Shown piece after piece: positions 33,490-42,471 of a stretch of DNA of 64,000 nt. Where the stretch lies: contig NZ_JANLOD010000078.1 in the NCBI RefSeq assembly GCF_025466085.1, positions 186,001-250,000 of the forward strand. Reading direction: 5' to 3'. The DNA comes from Pseudomonas sp. 14P_8.1_Bac3 (lineage in GTDB: Bacteria; Pseudomonadota; Gammaproteobacteria; Pseudomonadales; Pseudomonadaceae). Numbering within the stretch: position 1 is the stretch's first letter; the number at the start of each line of letters is the position of its first letter. The notes below the pieces were generated by a model that was not told the DNA's origin, made no database searches, and saw nothing but the letters and a program-made list of their open reading frames with translations. The translations under genes and the position numbers were made by a program.

Positions 33490-34638
33490 ACCCAGTGTTT
33501 CAAAGAGCACCCCAGTGACAAGCAACGCCTCAACCACAACATCACACCCATCGCCGACTGTGAATGCAAAGAGGAGATGCTCTATGGCGTCAAGGCTCAA
33601 ATTACCGAGGTGCCGATTCTTACCTGCGACTGCCTATGGCGGCACTACCAGCGCGCGGCGGAAGAGATCGTCGCGCCGGGCGGTGTGCTGATTGCCGACC
33701 CGGTCGAGCGCAATCGCGTGATCAACGCGGCCTATGCTCGCTTATGGCTGCACGATTCGCGGTTCCAATGGGCTGGGCTGGCGGCATTTGCTTCCAAGCA
33801 GGTCGGCTGCGGGTTGCTGCATGCGGCGGACAGTATTGAACTCATTCGCGAGGAACGTGAGGCTCGACAACGCACGCTCGGCCAGCGCCGTGGTCTCGGT
33901 CTGTATACGCCCGGCAGGCAGTCTGAGCATGCCGAGGCGATGCGCGACTATAAGGAAACGGCTGCCCGCAATCCTGTTCCCTCGGCGGACTTCCATTCAG
34001 TGGGGGAGGAGTTGTCGCTGGTGCAACAGCAGTTCCGTTATGTATACGACATGATGGCGTTGGGGAATACCACGCTGTTTCTGGATGTTTTTCCGTTGCA
34101 TGAGTTTTATGCGAAGCGTGGTTTGAAAGAGTTGGAGAAGTGTTTAGGAGCGCGGGCGGGAATATTTGGGCATCCAAAGTTCCCAGTGCTTTGGCCGGTG
34201 GGGAGGGACAAGCTCGAATTCGGACAGGTTTACATCGAGATTTTGCTTGGCTTTGGGGCTATAGAAAACGGGGATATTGCCGGAAGTGTTGAGCATTTGG
34301 CGCGGCATGAGCAGATCAACATCCTCCAGCCGACGATTTACCAAGACCGTCAATTGGTGGCTTTATTGCGTGGCAACCATGCTTCCTATGTGACTGGTTT
34401 CCCCTCTGGCGTAGCCCAAGCGATTGAGTTGACCCTCACCAGTCAATGTGAGCGCGTCAAGGACGACCGCACCATCGGTTTCAGCAATAACCCTCTGGCG
34501 GACTTGTCGGATATACAGCAGCGCATGGCATTCGTGCTTAAGGCCGCAGCGCGTTTTGATCAAATGCTCGGTGATCAAAACCGTTCTGCGTTAGAACGTT
34601 CAATCAACGAAATCGCCATGAACGGTCTAGGGTTATGA
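33487..34638 (+). CDS. DUF2515 family protein (T6SS-associated, candidate effector)
   Basis: 383 residues. Features: an N-terminal CECKEEMLYGVK and a CDCLWRHY motif with three clustered Cys, and helical segments with FLDVFPLHEFYAKRGL and HEQINILQPTIY. I recall DUF2515 proteins in Pseudomonas beside Hcp and VgrG genes; biochemical activity is unknown to me. The ATG of the next gene overlaps its stop (ATGA), a toxin/immunity-like arrangement, and Hcp follows two genes later. No signal peptide is present, so export would have to be through the T6SS. Base composition is lower in GC than the backbone genes. Role as an effector is inferred from position only. Confidence 0.75.
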   Translation: MTQCFKEHPSDKQRLNHNITPIADCECKEEMLYGVKAQITEVPILTCDCLWRHYQRAAEEIVAPGGVLIADPVERNRVINAAYARLWLHDSRFQWAGLAAFASKQVGCGLLHAADSIELIREEREARQRTLGQRRGLGLYTPGRQSEHAEAMRDYKETAARNPVPSADFHSVGEELSLVQQQFRYVYDMMALGNTTLFLDVFPLHEFYAKRGLKELEKCLGARAGIFGHPKFPVLWPVGRDKLEFGQVYIEILLGFGAIENGDIAGSVEHLARHEQINILQPTIYQDRQLVALLRGNHASYVTGFPSGVAQAIELTLTSQCERVKDDRTIGFSNNPLADLSDIQQRMAFVLKAAARFDQMLGDQNRSALERSINEIAMNGLGL

Positions 34639-35321
34639 GCCAGCGACCACGGTTATTCGGCTGGCGCTGCTGTGCGTGCCTTCTACTTATCGTTGCCTTG
34701 ATATGGGCTGCCGTACATCAGTTGAGGCAACCGCTGTGGGATGAGCCTGAAATCGTTCTTGAGATGGGCGGAACGTATGAAGGCTTGCGCAAAAAATCTT
34801 CAGCACCCTTTAGTCCGGAAATACGCGGGCACATCTGGTCTGGTATTCCCATGACCGACGCAAAATTGCGATTCGTCGACTCGCAATTCGGGTTCACCAC
34901 GCCTGCCGCGCGCTTCTTTAGCGTCGGATTCGACGACAACGTCATTTACAGCGTTCGCATGTCCCCGCAGATCGAGCCGCTACTGATCGATGACGCCCTT
35001 AAGGTAGTTCTCGACCTGCAAAACCAATGGCGTGAAAGAGGCTGGGTGGCCAAGGGGCTACGAGAAAATCCCACCATCGCGGACACCCCTGAGTGGCGGG
35101 CTTACTTGAGGAAAGGAATTCTTTCCGGGAGATCCTTTTGGCAGGCAGGCGATAAGTATCAGGCCATGCTGTTACTTGGGCGCTTCGAGGACTACCGGAA
35201 TCCGACCGAAGAGCGCTACCTCATCACCCTTGCGCTCGCGAAACCCTGGGTGCCCTTCGATGAAATCGAAGACCTGTACAACGAGCCCAGCCACTTCCCC
35301 GCCCCACAACCCCGACAATAA
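34635..35321 (+). CDS. Membrane-anchored partner (candidate immunity protein)
   Basis: 228 residues. A short cytosolic N-terminus, one membrane segment (about 12-28, CACLLLIVALIWAAVHQL), then a periplasmic domain of about 190 residues with FGFTTPAARFFSVGFDDNVIYSVRMSPQIEPLL and the repeated TPEWRAYL. Overlaps the DUF2515 gene by four bases. A single-spanning protein with a soluble periplasmic domain, coupled to a possible effector, is the usual look of an immunity protein for a periplasm-acting toxin. Function is inferred. A truncated paralogue lies at 32810-33364. Confidence 0.65.
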   Translation: MSQRPRLFGWRCCACLLLIVALIWAAVHQLRQPLWDEPEIVLEMGGTYEGLRKKSSAPFSPEIRGHIWSGIPMTDAKLRFVDSQFGFTTPAARFFSVGFDDNVIYSVRMSPQIEPLLIDDALKVVLDLQNQWRERGWVAKGLRENPTIADTPEWRAYLRKGILSGRSFWQAGDKYQAMLLLGRFEDYRNPTEERYLITLALAKPWVPFDEIEDLYNEPSHFPAPQPRQ

Positions 35322-35333
35322 AGGAGCTCCACC

Positions 35334-35837
35334 ATGCCAACTCCCGCCTTCATGACCCTCCGGGGCGAGCGACAGGGCCTGATCAGCGGTGGCGCTTTCA
35401 CCGAAGCCTCGGTGGGCAACACCTATCAAGTGGGACGTGAGGACAAGATCATGATCCAGGCCCTCAGCCATGGCATTTTCGTACCGAAAGGCGCTGGCGC
35501 CGGGCGTCGGATGCACAAGCCGCTGATCATCACCAAGGCCATCGACAGGGCGTCGCCGCTGATCAACGTCGCGTTGTGTGCCGGAGAATTGCTCAGCCAG
35601 TGCCGGGTCGAGTGGTATCGCACGTCGGCTCGCGGCGTGCAGGAGCATTTCTACACGATGGAGTTGGAGGACGCGCTGATCATCGGCGCCGAAGTGCTGA
35701 TGCCGCATTGCCAGGATCCCGGCACCGCTCACCTCACTCAGTTGGAGAAGGTTCATTTCAGTTACCGGCGAATCTATTGGCGGCATGAAGTCAGTCGAAC
35801 CATGGGTTGCGACGAGTGGCAAGAGGCTCAAGAATGA
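35334..35837 (+). CDS. Hcp family T6SS tube protein (TssD-like)
   Basis: 167 residues, the normal Hcp size without a toxin extension. PAFMTLRGERQGLISGGAF, IMIQALSHGIFVP, HKPLIITKAIDRASPLI and the C-terminal VHFSYRRIYWRHEV are diagnostic. Hcp rings make the inner tube and can carry small effectors in their lumen. A good Shine-Dalgarno (AAAGGAGC) stands before the ATG. No sheath, baseplate or membrane-complex genes are in the window, so this is an orphan hcp that depends on a T6SS elsewhere. Confidence 0.95.
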   Translation: MPTPAFMTLRGERQGLISGGAFTEASVGNTYQVGREDKIMIQALSHGIFVPKGAGAGRRMHKPLIITKAIDRASPLINVALCAGELLSQCRVEWYRTSARGVQEHFYTMELEDALIIGAEVLMPHCQDPGTAHLTQLEKVHFSYRRIYWRHEVSRTMGCDEWQEAQE

Positions 35838-36310
35838 GGCTGGTTAATGAATTCGAGCTGACCGATCAGGAGCGCCAACATACCTGGCCCCGTGAAGAGG
35901 CGCTGGTGCTCGTGCGCCAGGCTTTGCAGGATCGCGAGCCCATTGAAGGACTGGTTCAGTTGCGTGCCGGCCTGCTGATCGATATCGACAGCGAGGTGCT
36001 GGATCTGATTGAACGGGGGGAGTGGCGCTTGATCAAGCCGGACGCTGACTACGCTGAATGGATAATGCCGAATCGTGCGTTTGACCCAAAGGTCATGGCG
36101 CTGATGCGAAATCCGCCCGTCCAGCCCTCAAGATCACCCACGCTCTTTCGCCTCTTGAACAGCGCGACGGGGGAGCCCTTGACCCATCGGAATTACACCG
36201 CGGCGGTGGATGGGGTCACTGCGCCGCGCAGAACCGACGGCGCCGGCATCGCTCATCTGTTTCTATCGCCTGGAGTCCAGCGAATTTCAATGGTGATCAT
36301 CGGCGGTTGA
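35834..36310 (+). CDS. Small T6SS-island protein with transthyretin-like C-terminus
   Basis: 158 residues; the ATG overlaps the hcp stop (ATGA), so it is coupled to Hcp. N-terminal part (about 1-95) is a helical domain I do not recognise. From residue about 103, LFRLLNSATGEPLTHRNYTAAVDG..APRRTDGAGIAHLFL resembles the small beta domain (F.L.d..TGEPL....Y....G....g.TD..G) common in PAAR, VgrG and lysozyme-type T6SS effectors. It may be an Hcp cargo, an adaptor or the stump of a longer effector. A reading from 35807 exists, but the Met at 35834 is better placed. Confidence 0.65.
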   Translation: MRLVNEFELTDQERQHTWPREEALVLVRQALQDREPIEGLVQLRAGLLIDIDSEVLDLIERGEWRLIKPDADYAEWIMPNRAFDPKVMALMRNPPVQPSRSPTLFRLLNSATGEPLTHRNYTAAVDGVTAPRRTDGAGIAHLFLSPGVQRISMVIIGG

Positions 36311-36462
36311 CAGCCGACCTTGCTCGAGTTCATGACCGGCGATCAGCGCCGTCACCTGACGCTAATTTATCCGGATAACCCGACGACGGGTGCCGGGCAA
36401 AGGCACGTTGTTGTATGGTTGTGGTCGAACCGATGAACTCAAGTGATTGAAAGGATATCGCC

Positions 36463-37530
36463 ATGCTGGACTGGAAGAACCGCGCGGGCAGCGCGCCTGA
36501 ACGTGCCGCTGAACCGAAATCGGCCACCCGCAGTTACATCGGTGGCCTGTTGTTCAGCCGGGCGCTGGCGACATTGATCGGCCTCTACCTGATTGTGACC
36601 ATTGCGCTGGGCTGGTACTGGAGCCAGGAGCCGGCGCTGTTCCCGGTTCAACAAAATGCCCAGATGGCTGCCGAGCGGGAAGGCAAGCAGATGGTCGTTG
36701 GCTACACCACGGTGGAAACCCTCAAGACGGTCGCCGATACCTTGCTCACCAAACCGGGTGGCTACATCTCCAACGACCGTTTTCCGCCGGGCTTGTGGAT
36801 GGATAACATGCCGAGCTGGGAATATGGGGTGCTGGTCCAGGTTCGCGACCTGACGCGTGCCTTGCGTAAAGACTTCGCCCGTTCGCAATCGCAATCGGCG
36901 GAAGATTCCGATCTGGCCAAGGCCGAGCCGCGTTTCAACTTCGACAATAAAAGCTGGGTGCTGCCATCCAGTGAGTCCGAATACCAGGAAGGCATCAACT
37001 CCCTGAGCCGTTACCAGGCGCGCCTGTCCGATCCGTCGCAGAAAAACGCGCTGTTTTACGCGCGCGCCGACAACCTGAACAACTGGCTGGGCGATGTGGG
37101 CACCCGTCTGGGCTCGCTGTCGCAGCGCCTGTCGGCCAGCGTCGGCCGGGTCAAGTTGAACACCGCGCTGAAGACCGAAGTCGTCACGCCAGGCCAGGTG
37201 CCGCAGGTGGACGAAGAAATCGTTGAAACCCCGTGGATGCAGATCGACAACGTGTTCTACGAGGCTCGCGGCCAGGCCTGGGCGCTGTCCCACTTGTTGC
37301 GCGCGATCGAAGTCGACTTCGCCGATGTGCTGGCGAAGAAGAACGCGACGGTCAGCGTTCGCCAGATCATTCGTGAGCTGGAGGCCTCGCAAGAGCCGGT
37401 GTGGAGCCCGATGATCCTGAACGGCAGCGGCTTCGGCGTGCTGGCCAACCACTCGCTGGTCATGGCCAACTATATTTCCCGGGCCAACGCGGCGGTGATC
37501 GATTTGCGTCAACTGCTCAATCAGGGCTGA
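36463..37530 (+). CDS. DUF2333 family membrane protein
   Basis: 355 residues. One membrane segment near residue 40-58 (ALATLIGLYLIVTIALGWYWS), then a long periplasmic domain (GYTTVETLKTVADTLLTKPGGYISND; PGLWMDNMPSWEYGVLVQVRD). Conserved in pseudomonads beside the following Nudix gene, 3 bp away; role unknown. It resumes the backbone gene order after the T6SS island. Confidence 0.88.
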   Translation: MLDWKNRAGSAPERAAEPKSATRSYIGGLLFSRALATLIGLYLIVTIALGWYWSQEPALFPVQQNAQMAAEREGKQMVVGYTTVETLKTVADTLLTKPGGYISNDRFPPGLWMDNMPSWEYGVLVQVRDLTRALRKDFARSQSQSAEDSDLAKAEPRFNFDNKSWVLPSSESEYQEGINSLSRYQARLSDPSQKNALFYARADNLNNWLGDVGTRLGSLSQRLSASVGRVKLNTALKTEVVTPGQVPQVDEEIVETPWMQIDNVFYEARGQAWALSHLLRAIEVDFADVLAKKNATVSVRQIIRELEASQEPVWSPMILNGSGFGVLANHSLVMANYISRANAAVIDLRQLLNQG

Positions 37531-37533
37531 GTC

Positions 37534-38091
37534 ATGGTCGATAACGCCAGAGAGGCCGCCCACCGCGCGGCCTCCGATGCCGAACAGATTGCCTGGGTCG
37601 ACGAGCAGGACAAGCTGCTCGGCGCCCTGGTCCGTTCCGATTTGCGCGAACGCGGGCTGATCGGACGCGGCACGTACATCATGCTGTTCAACTCCGCCGG
37701 GGAGCTGTGTGTGCACCGGCGCACGCTGAGCAAGGCGATTTATCCGGGTTACTGGGACGTGGCGGCGGGCGGCATGGTGCTCGCCACCGAGACGTACGCC
37801 GAATCCGCGGCTCGGGAGCTGGAAGAAGAGTTGGGCGTGAGCGGCGTGGAGCTGACCGCCCATGATCACTTTTTCTTCGAAGACACCGGGAATCGACTCT
37901 GGTGTTCGGCCTTTTCCGCGGTGTGGGACGGTCCGCTGATCCTGCAACCGGAGGAGGTGCTCGAAGCGCGCTTTATCCCCATCGATCAGGTGATGCTGGA
38001 AATCCAGCAAAAGCCTTACTGTCCGGACTCTTTGGCTGCGTTGAAGCGCTATCTCCGGGCTCGCGGGGAAGACGTCGCAAAAGAGGCATAA
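37534..38091 (+). CDS. Nudix hydrolase (YfcD-like)
   Basis: 185 residues. A complete Nudix box is at about residues 83-105 (GMVLATETYAESAARELEEE then LGV), which fits Gx5Ex7REUxEExGU. Substrate unknown. The gene starts 3 bp after the DUF2333 stop, so the two are one operon. Confidence 0.9.
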   Translation: MVDNAREAAHRAASDAEQIAWVDEQDKLLGALVRSDLRERGLIGRGTYIMLFNSAGELCVHRRTLSKAIYPGYWDVAAGGMVLATETYAESAARELEEELGVSGVELTAHDHFFFEDTGNRLWCSAFSAVWDGPLILQPEEVLEARFIPIDQVMLEIQQKPYCPDSLAALKRYLRARGEDVAKEA

Positions 38092-38096
38092 ATTGG

Positions 38097-38127
38097 CGCC
38101 GATTGGCTCTTAGCAATCGGCGTTTTT
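38097..38127 (+). terminator. Terminator of the DUF2333-Nudix operon
   Basis: Stem CGCCGATTG / CAATCGGCG (38097-38105 and 38114-38122) then five T, six bases after the Nudix stop. Confidence 0.85.
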
Positions 38128-38175
38128 GCCGTTACACTGCGCGACCTTTTCAAACTGAACCGGTATTGCTGTAAC

Positions 38176-38275
38176 TGTAGGAGCGAGCTCGCTCGCGATG
38201 GACCTCAACGATAATGCGGGCATCCAGAATGAACGCGTCGTCCTTGAGTTCATCGCCAGCAAGCTCGCTCCTGCA
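38176..38275. repeat. REP pair (diverged) upstream of yciH
   Basis: Inverted arms TGTAGGAGCGAGCTCGCTCG and the GCCAGCAAGCTCGCTCCTGC side face each other around a central spacer of about 60 bp. Subtype TGTAGGAGCGAGC. The remainder of 38128-38426 holds nothing else that I recognise apart from the yciH leader. Confidence 0.7.
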
Positions 38276-38426
38276 GAGAAGATGCGTTTTGTCCGATGGA
38301 CGTTAGCGTGTTTCGACAAAGCTCTGCCGTTTCAGTAGCGCTGCCCCTGCCTGAGTGGGGCTTCGCGGTCGATGGCACCTGCCCAGGTTGCCGCGACCAG
38401 TCTTTGTCCTCCCAAGAGGATTGCCG

Positions 38427-38798
38427 GTGGCCAAAAAAGCCGCATCCTTCGCCGCCCTTGGTGGCCTGGTATTTTCCACCGACGCAGGTCGTCATTGCCC
38501 GGGTTGCAGTCAACCGGTGGACGCCTGCATCTGCAAACAGACCGTTATCCCGGCCGGCGACGGCATCGCTCGCGTGCGTCGCGAGAGCAAGGGCCGTGGC
38601 GGCAAGACGGTGACGACCATCACCGGCGTGCCGCTGGCCGAAGACGCGCTCAAGGACTTGGCCACTACGTTGAAGAAACGCTGTGGCACCGGCGGCGCGT
38701 TGAAAGACGGCATCATTGAGATCCAGGGCGATCATGTCGAGCTACTCTTGGCCGAACTGATCAAGCTGGGTTTCAAGGCAAAGAAGTCCGGCGGCTAG
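38427..38798 (+). CDS. yciH: SUI1/YciH-like translation factor
   Basis: 123 residues. Bacterial homologue of eIF1, proposed to affect start-codon fidelity. The SUI1 fold is visible (RGGKTVTTITGVPLAED, TTLKKRCGTGGALKDGIIEIQGDHVE). It has an N-terminal Cys cluster, HCPGCSQPVDACIC, perhaps a metal site. Start is GTG 38427 with AAGAGGA seven bp upstream; the longer frame from 38355 lacks support. Confidence 0.92.
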   Translation: MAKKAASFAALGGLVFSTDAGRHCPGCSQPVDACICKQTVIPAGDGIARVRRESKGRGGKTVTTITGVPLAEDALKDLATTLKKRCGTGGALKDGIIEIQGDHVELLLAELIKLGFKAKKSGG

Positions 38799-38802
38799 CA
38801 GC

Positions 38803-38880
38803 CTCTGTGAAAACCACCCCCGGCTCGATCCGGTCCCGATGCAACCCGGGTCCGGCGTCGCCTACATGGTTTTCACAGAG
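38803..38880. repeat. Long-spaced inverted repeat after yciH
   Basis: A perfect 14-bp repeat CTCTGTGAAAACCA (38803-38816) faces its complement (38867-38880), starting 4 bp after the yciH stop. The 50-bp centre holds CCCCGGCTCG/CCGGGTCCGG-like partial pairing. It may fold as a terminator, or it may be a small repetitive element of a type other than REP. Confidence 0.65.
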
Positions 38881-39016
38881 CCTGTTCCTGACCGGTTTCT
38901 AAACTCACTGCGGTCAGCGAGGTCTATCCCTCGTTGACGAACCGTCATTTTCATCCTTTAGACTGCGCCGGCCTGAACCCAGGCGACGCTCTATGACTTC
39001 TTTATAGGGGACTTCA

Positions 39017-40930
39017 ATGTCCGTACGACGCACACGCAAAGACGATGGCAGCCAATGGACAGTTGCGGACAGCCGCAGTGTTTACGGGATTCGCCATTGG
39101 GGGGCCGGGTATTTCGCGATCAATGACGCCGGTCGCGTCGAGGTTCGTCCGAACGGTCCGACCAGTTCGCCTATCGACCTGTTCGAGCAAGTCGACCAGC
39201 TGCGCAAAAGCGGCCTGTCCTTGCCGTTGCTGGTGCGCTTCCCCGACATTTTGCAAGACCGCGTGCGTCAGCTGACCGGCGCCTTCGACGCCAACATCGA
39301 GCGCCTGGAATACCAGAGCAAATACACAGCGCTGTACCCGATCAAGGTCAACCAGCAGGAAGCGGTGATCGAAAACATCATCGCCACGCAGAACGTGTCC
39401 ATCGGCCTGGAGGCCGGCTCCAAGCCCGAGCTGCTGGCCGTGCTGGCCCTGGCACCGAAGGGCGGCACCATCGTCTGCAACGGTTACAAGGACCGTGAGT
39501 TCATCCGTCTGGCGCTGATGGGCCAGAAGCTGGGTCACAACGTGTTCATCGTGATCGAGAAAGAATCCGAAGTGGAGCTGGTGATCGAAGAAGCCGCCTC
39601 CCTCAAGGTCAAGCCTCAGGTCGGTCTGCGTGTGCGTCTGTCGTCGTTGGCCTCGTCCAAATGGGCGGACACTGGCGGCGAAAAATCCAAGTTCGGTCTG
39701 TCAGCGGCGCAACTGCTGTCGGTGGTCGAGCGTTTCCGCGCGGCAGGCCTGGATCAGGGCATTCGCCTGCTGCACTTCCACATGGGTTCGCAGATCGCCA
39801 ATCTGGCGGACTACCAGCATGGCTTCAAGGAAGCGATTCGTTATTACGGCGAACTGCGCAACCTCGGCCTGCCGGTGGACCACATCGACGTCGGTGGCGG
39901 TCTGGGTGTCGACTACGACGGTACCCACTCGCGCAACGCCAGTTCGATCAACTACGACATGGACGATTACGCCGGTGTCGTGGTCGGGATGCTCAAGGAG
40001 TTCTGCGACGCGCAGAGCCTGCCGCACCCGAACATCTTCTCCGAAAGCGGCCGCTCGCTGACCGCGCACCACGCCATGCTGGTGGTGCAGGTGACCGACG
40101 TCGAGAAACACAACGACGACGTGCCGCAGATCGACAACAAGGAAGCGCTGCCGGAAACCGTGCAGTGGCTGGTGGACCTGCTCGGCCCGACCGACATCGA
40201 AATGGTCACCGAAACCTACTGGCGTGCCACGCACTACATGAGCGATGTCGCCACCCAGTACGCCGACGGCAAGCTGACCCTGGCGGAAAAAGCCCTGGCC
40301 GAGCAATGCTACTTCGCCGTGTGCCGTCGCCTGCACAACTCGTTGAAGGCGCGTCAGCGTTCGCACCGCCAGGTGCTCGACGAACTCAATGACAAACTGG
40401 CCGACAAGTACATCTGCAACTTCTCGGTGTTCCAGAGCCTGCCGGACACCTGGGCCATCGGCCAGGTCCTGCCGATCCTGCCGCTGCACCGTCTCGACGA
40501 AGAGCCGCTGCGTCGCGCGGTGCTGCAGGACTTGACCTGTGACTCCGACGGCAAGATCAAGCAATACGTCGACGAGCAGAGCATCGAAACCAGTCTGCCG
40601 GTACACGCCCTGAATGAAGGCGAGGACTACCTGCTGGGGATCTTCCTGGTCGGCGCCTATCAGGAAATTCTCGGCGACATGCACAACCTGTTCGGTGACA
40701 CCGACTCGGTGAACATCTACCAGAATGCCGACGGCAGCGTGTACCACGCGGGTATCGAAACCCACGACACCATCGAAGACATGCTGCGTTACGTGCATTT
40801 GTCGCCGGAAGAGCTGATGACCCACTACCGCGACAAGTGCGCCAGCGCCCGCATCACCGCCGCCGAACGTACCCAGTTCCTCGACGCCCTGCGCCTGGGC
40901 CTGACCCGTTCGTCTTACCTGTCTTCCTGA
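39017..40930 (+). CDS. speA: Biosynthetic arginine decarboxylase SpeA
   Basis: 637 residues, the standard length of the PLP-dependent alanine-racemase-fold type. Makes agmatine for putrescine synthesis. YPIKVNQQEAV carries the PLP lysine (Lys110); IRLLHFHMGSQI, DVGGGLGVDYDGTHS and SESGRSLTAHH are family signatures. ATG 39017 follows a purine-rich leader (AGGGGAC). In P. aeruginosa speA also follows yciH. Confidence 0.97.
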   Translation: MSVRRTRKDDGSQWTVADSRSVYGIRHWGAGYFAINDAGRVEVRPNGPTSSPIDLFEQVDQLRKSGLSLPLLVRFPDILQDRVRQLTGAFDANIERLEYQSKYTALYPIKVNQQEAVIENIIATQNVSIGLEAGSKPELLAVLALAPKGGTIVCNGYKDREFIRLALMGQKLGHNVFIVIEKESEVELVIEEAASLKVKPQVGLRVRLSSLASSKWADTGGEKSKFGLSAAQLLSVVERFRAAGLDQGIRLLHFHMGSQIANLADYQHGFKEAIRYYGELRNLGLPVDHIDVGGGLGVDYDGTHSRNASSINYDMDDYAGVVVGMLKEFCDAQSLPHPNIFSESGRSLTAHHAMLVVQVTDVEKHNDDVPQIDNKEALPETVQWLVDLLGPTDIEMVTETYWRATHYMSDVATQYADGKLTLAEKALAEQCYFAVCRRLHNSLKARQRSHRQVLDELNDKLADKYICNFSVFQSLPDTWAIGQVLPILPLHRLDEEPLRRAVLQDLTCDSDGKIKQYVDEQSIETSLPVHALNEGEDYLLGIFLVGAYQEILGDMHNLFGDTDSVNIYQNADGSVYHAGIETHDTIEDMLRYVHLSPEELMTHYRDKCASARITAAERTQFLDALRLGLTRSSYLSS

Positions 40931-41163
40931 GGTCAGTCGCCGTTCTCATCAGGTTGTCTGAAAATGTACCGCGAGCTGCGGAAATTTCGGATGACCTGGT
41001 GCGTCGGTTCTCTATTTTTCCGCGAAGTTGCCCTCAGTCCTGCCTATCAAAGTCATATCGTCTTCTTTTCTCGTAGGCCATTTCCTAAGTTGTACTTCGG
41101 CACTCTACTCGGCCATGTCTCTCGGCGAGAATCCCCGGCCGCCCCTCCTGTAGAGAATCGCCG

Positions 41164-42471
41164 ATGTTCGAGCCAGCCAACGAACCGTCATTTCGTCTGG
41201 ATGTAGCCGGTCTGCCTGACCCTTTCGAAGTCCTGGCCTTTACCGGTAGAGAAGCGATCAGCGAGCCCTTCGTGTTCGACGTGGATCTGCTGATCAATGA
41301 CCCGACGCTCGACCTTGCCAGCCTGCTGTACCGTTCGGCCGTTTTGCACTTGGCGTCGGACGGCAGCGCAGTGCAGGGTCAATTGCATGAACTCGTCCAG
41401 CGTGACCACGGCCCGACCGTCAGGCTGTGCCACGTGCGCCTGGGGCCCCGGCTGGCTTGCCTGGCCCAGCGTTTCAGCCAGCGGATCTTCAATGCGCTGT
41501 CGGTGCCTGAGATCATCAGTCAGGTGCTCAGGGAGCACGGCATTGTCGGCAGACATCGGCGTTTCGAGCTGAGTGGCGATTACCCGCCCCGAAATTTCTG
41601 TACGCAATATCGGGAATCGGATTTGCAGTTTCTCCAGCGCCTGTGTGCCCAGGAGCGCCTGCACTACCACTTCGAGCACGATGTGCACGGACACTGCGTG
41701 GTGTTTGGTGATGGTCACGGGCGTTTCCGTCCTGGCGCGAGCGCACCGTTCCGGGTCGATGGCGGGCCACCCGCGGTGCGGCAATTCCAGCGGCAAGCGG
41801 GGCAACGTACCGCGCCGAGTGCCGAAGGGCGCAGCGACCTGCCGATGCTGCGCAGCGGCCAGCTGATGTCCTTGCACGACCATCCGGTCGCCGACTGGAA
41901 TCACCTGTGGCTGCTGACCCATGTCGAACATCAGGGCAGGCAGGACCCCCTGGTGCCCTACAGCAACCAGATCCGCGCGATTCATTGGGAGGCTGCCTTC
42001 GTCCCGCCCCAGTGTGCGGTGAAGCCGCGGATGCACAGCCTGCAGCGCGCCTGGGTGGTCGATGTCGACGAGCCTCGGCCGGATCCTTCGAGGCCGGTGG
42101 CGGTGCAGTTTGACTGGCTCTATCAGGGCGAGGGCGCGGCCCCCAGCTATTGCTGGCTGCCGCTGGCCGCCGAGCTGGAAGAGCCGGCGCTGACGGAGGG
42201 CACCGAGGTGGTGGTGAGTTTCATCGAGGGCGATCCGGACCAGCCGCTGATTTGCGGATTTCTGCCCAACCCGACGACGGCGGCCGAGGACGAGGTGCCC
42301 GGGCCGACCGAAGACGGCTCGCCCGAGGCCGGGTTGCTGGAACTCCTGCGCACGGGCGAGCCCTTGATATTGTTGTGCCTGTTGCCCGGCGGCGGCAGCT
42401 TCAGCCATTGCACCGAGGCGCTGTGCACCTGTCGGGCGCTGTCGGGGTTTGGCCAGAGCGGTGCGGCATGA
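41164..42471 (+). CDS. Short VgrG-like spike protein (T6SS)
   Basis: 435 residues, where typical VgrG proteins exceed 600. N-terminal gp27-like domain is recognisable (FEVLAFTGREAISEPFVFDVDLL; LSGDYPPRNFCTQYRESDLQFLQRLCAQERLHYHFEHD). The C-terminal gp5-like part has VVSFIEGDPDQPLICGFLP and SYCWLPLAAELEEP. The middle, where a full VgrG continues from the gp44-like domain into the FRP-type region, is reduced to about 110 residues around RQFQRQAGQRTAPSAEGRS. No C-terminal effector domain or long beta-helix is visible. It overlaps the DUF4123 gene by four bases (ATGA). A T6SS spike is likely, but function as a trimer tip needs testing. Confidence 0.75.
   Translation: MFEPANEPSFRLDVAGLPDPFEVLAFTGREAISEPFVFDVDLLINDPTLDLASLLYRSAVLHLASDGSAVQGQLHELVQRDHGPTVRLCHVRLGPRLACLAQRFSQRIFNALSVPEIISQVLREHGIVGRHRRFELSGDYPPRNFCTQYRESDLQFLQRLCAQERLHYHFEHDVHGHCVVFGDGHGRFRPGASAPFRVDGGPPAVRQFQRQAGQRTAPSAEGRSDLPMLRSGQLMSLHDHPVADWNHLWLLTHVEHQGRQDPLVPYSNQIRAIHWEAAFVPPQCAVKPRMHSLQRAWVVDVDEPRPDPSRPVAVQFDWLYQGEGAAPSYCWLPLAAELEEPALTEGTEVVVSFIEGDPDQPLICGFLPNPTTAAEDEVPGPTEDGSPEAGLLELLRTGEPLILLCLLPGGGSFSHCTEALCTCRALSGFGQSGAA

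Noticed and set aside
34144..34177. Minus-strand frames in the DUF2515 gene
   Set aside because: Short, non-conserved and wholly inside the plus-strand gene.
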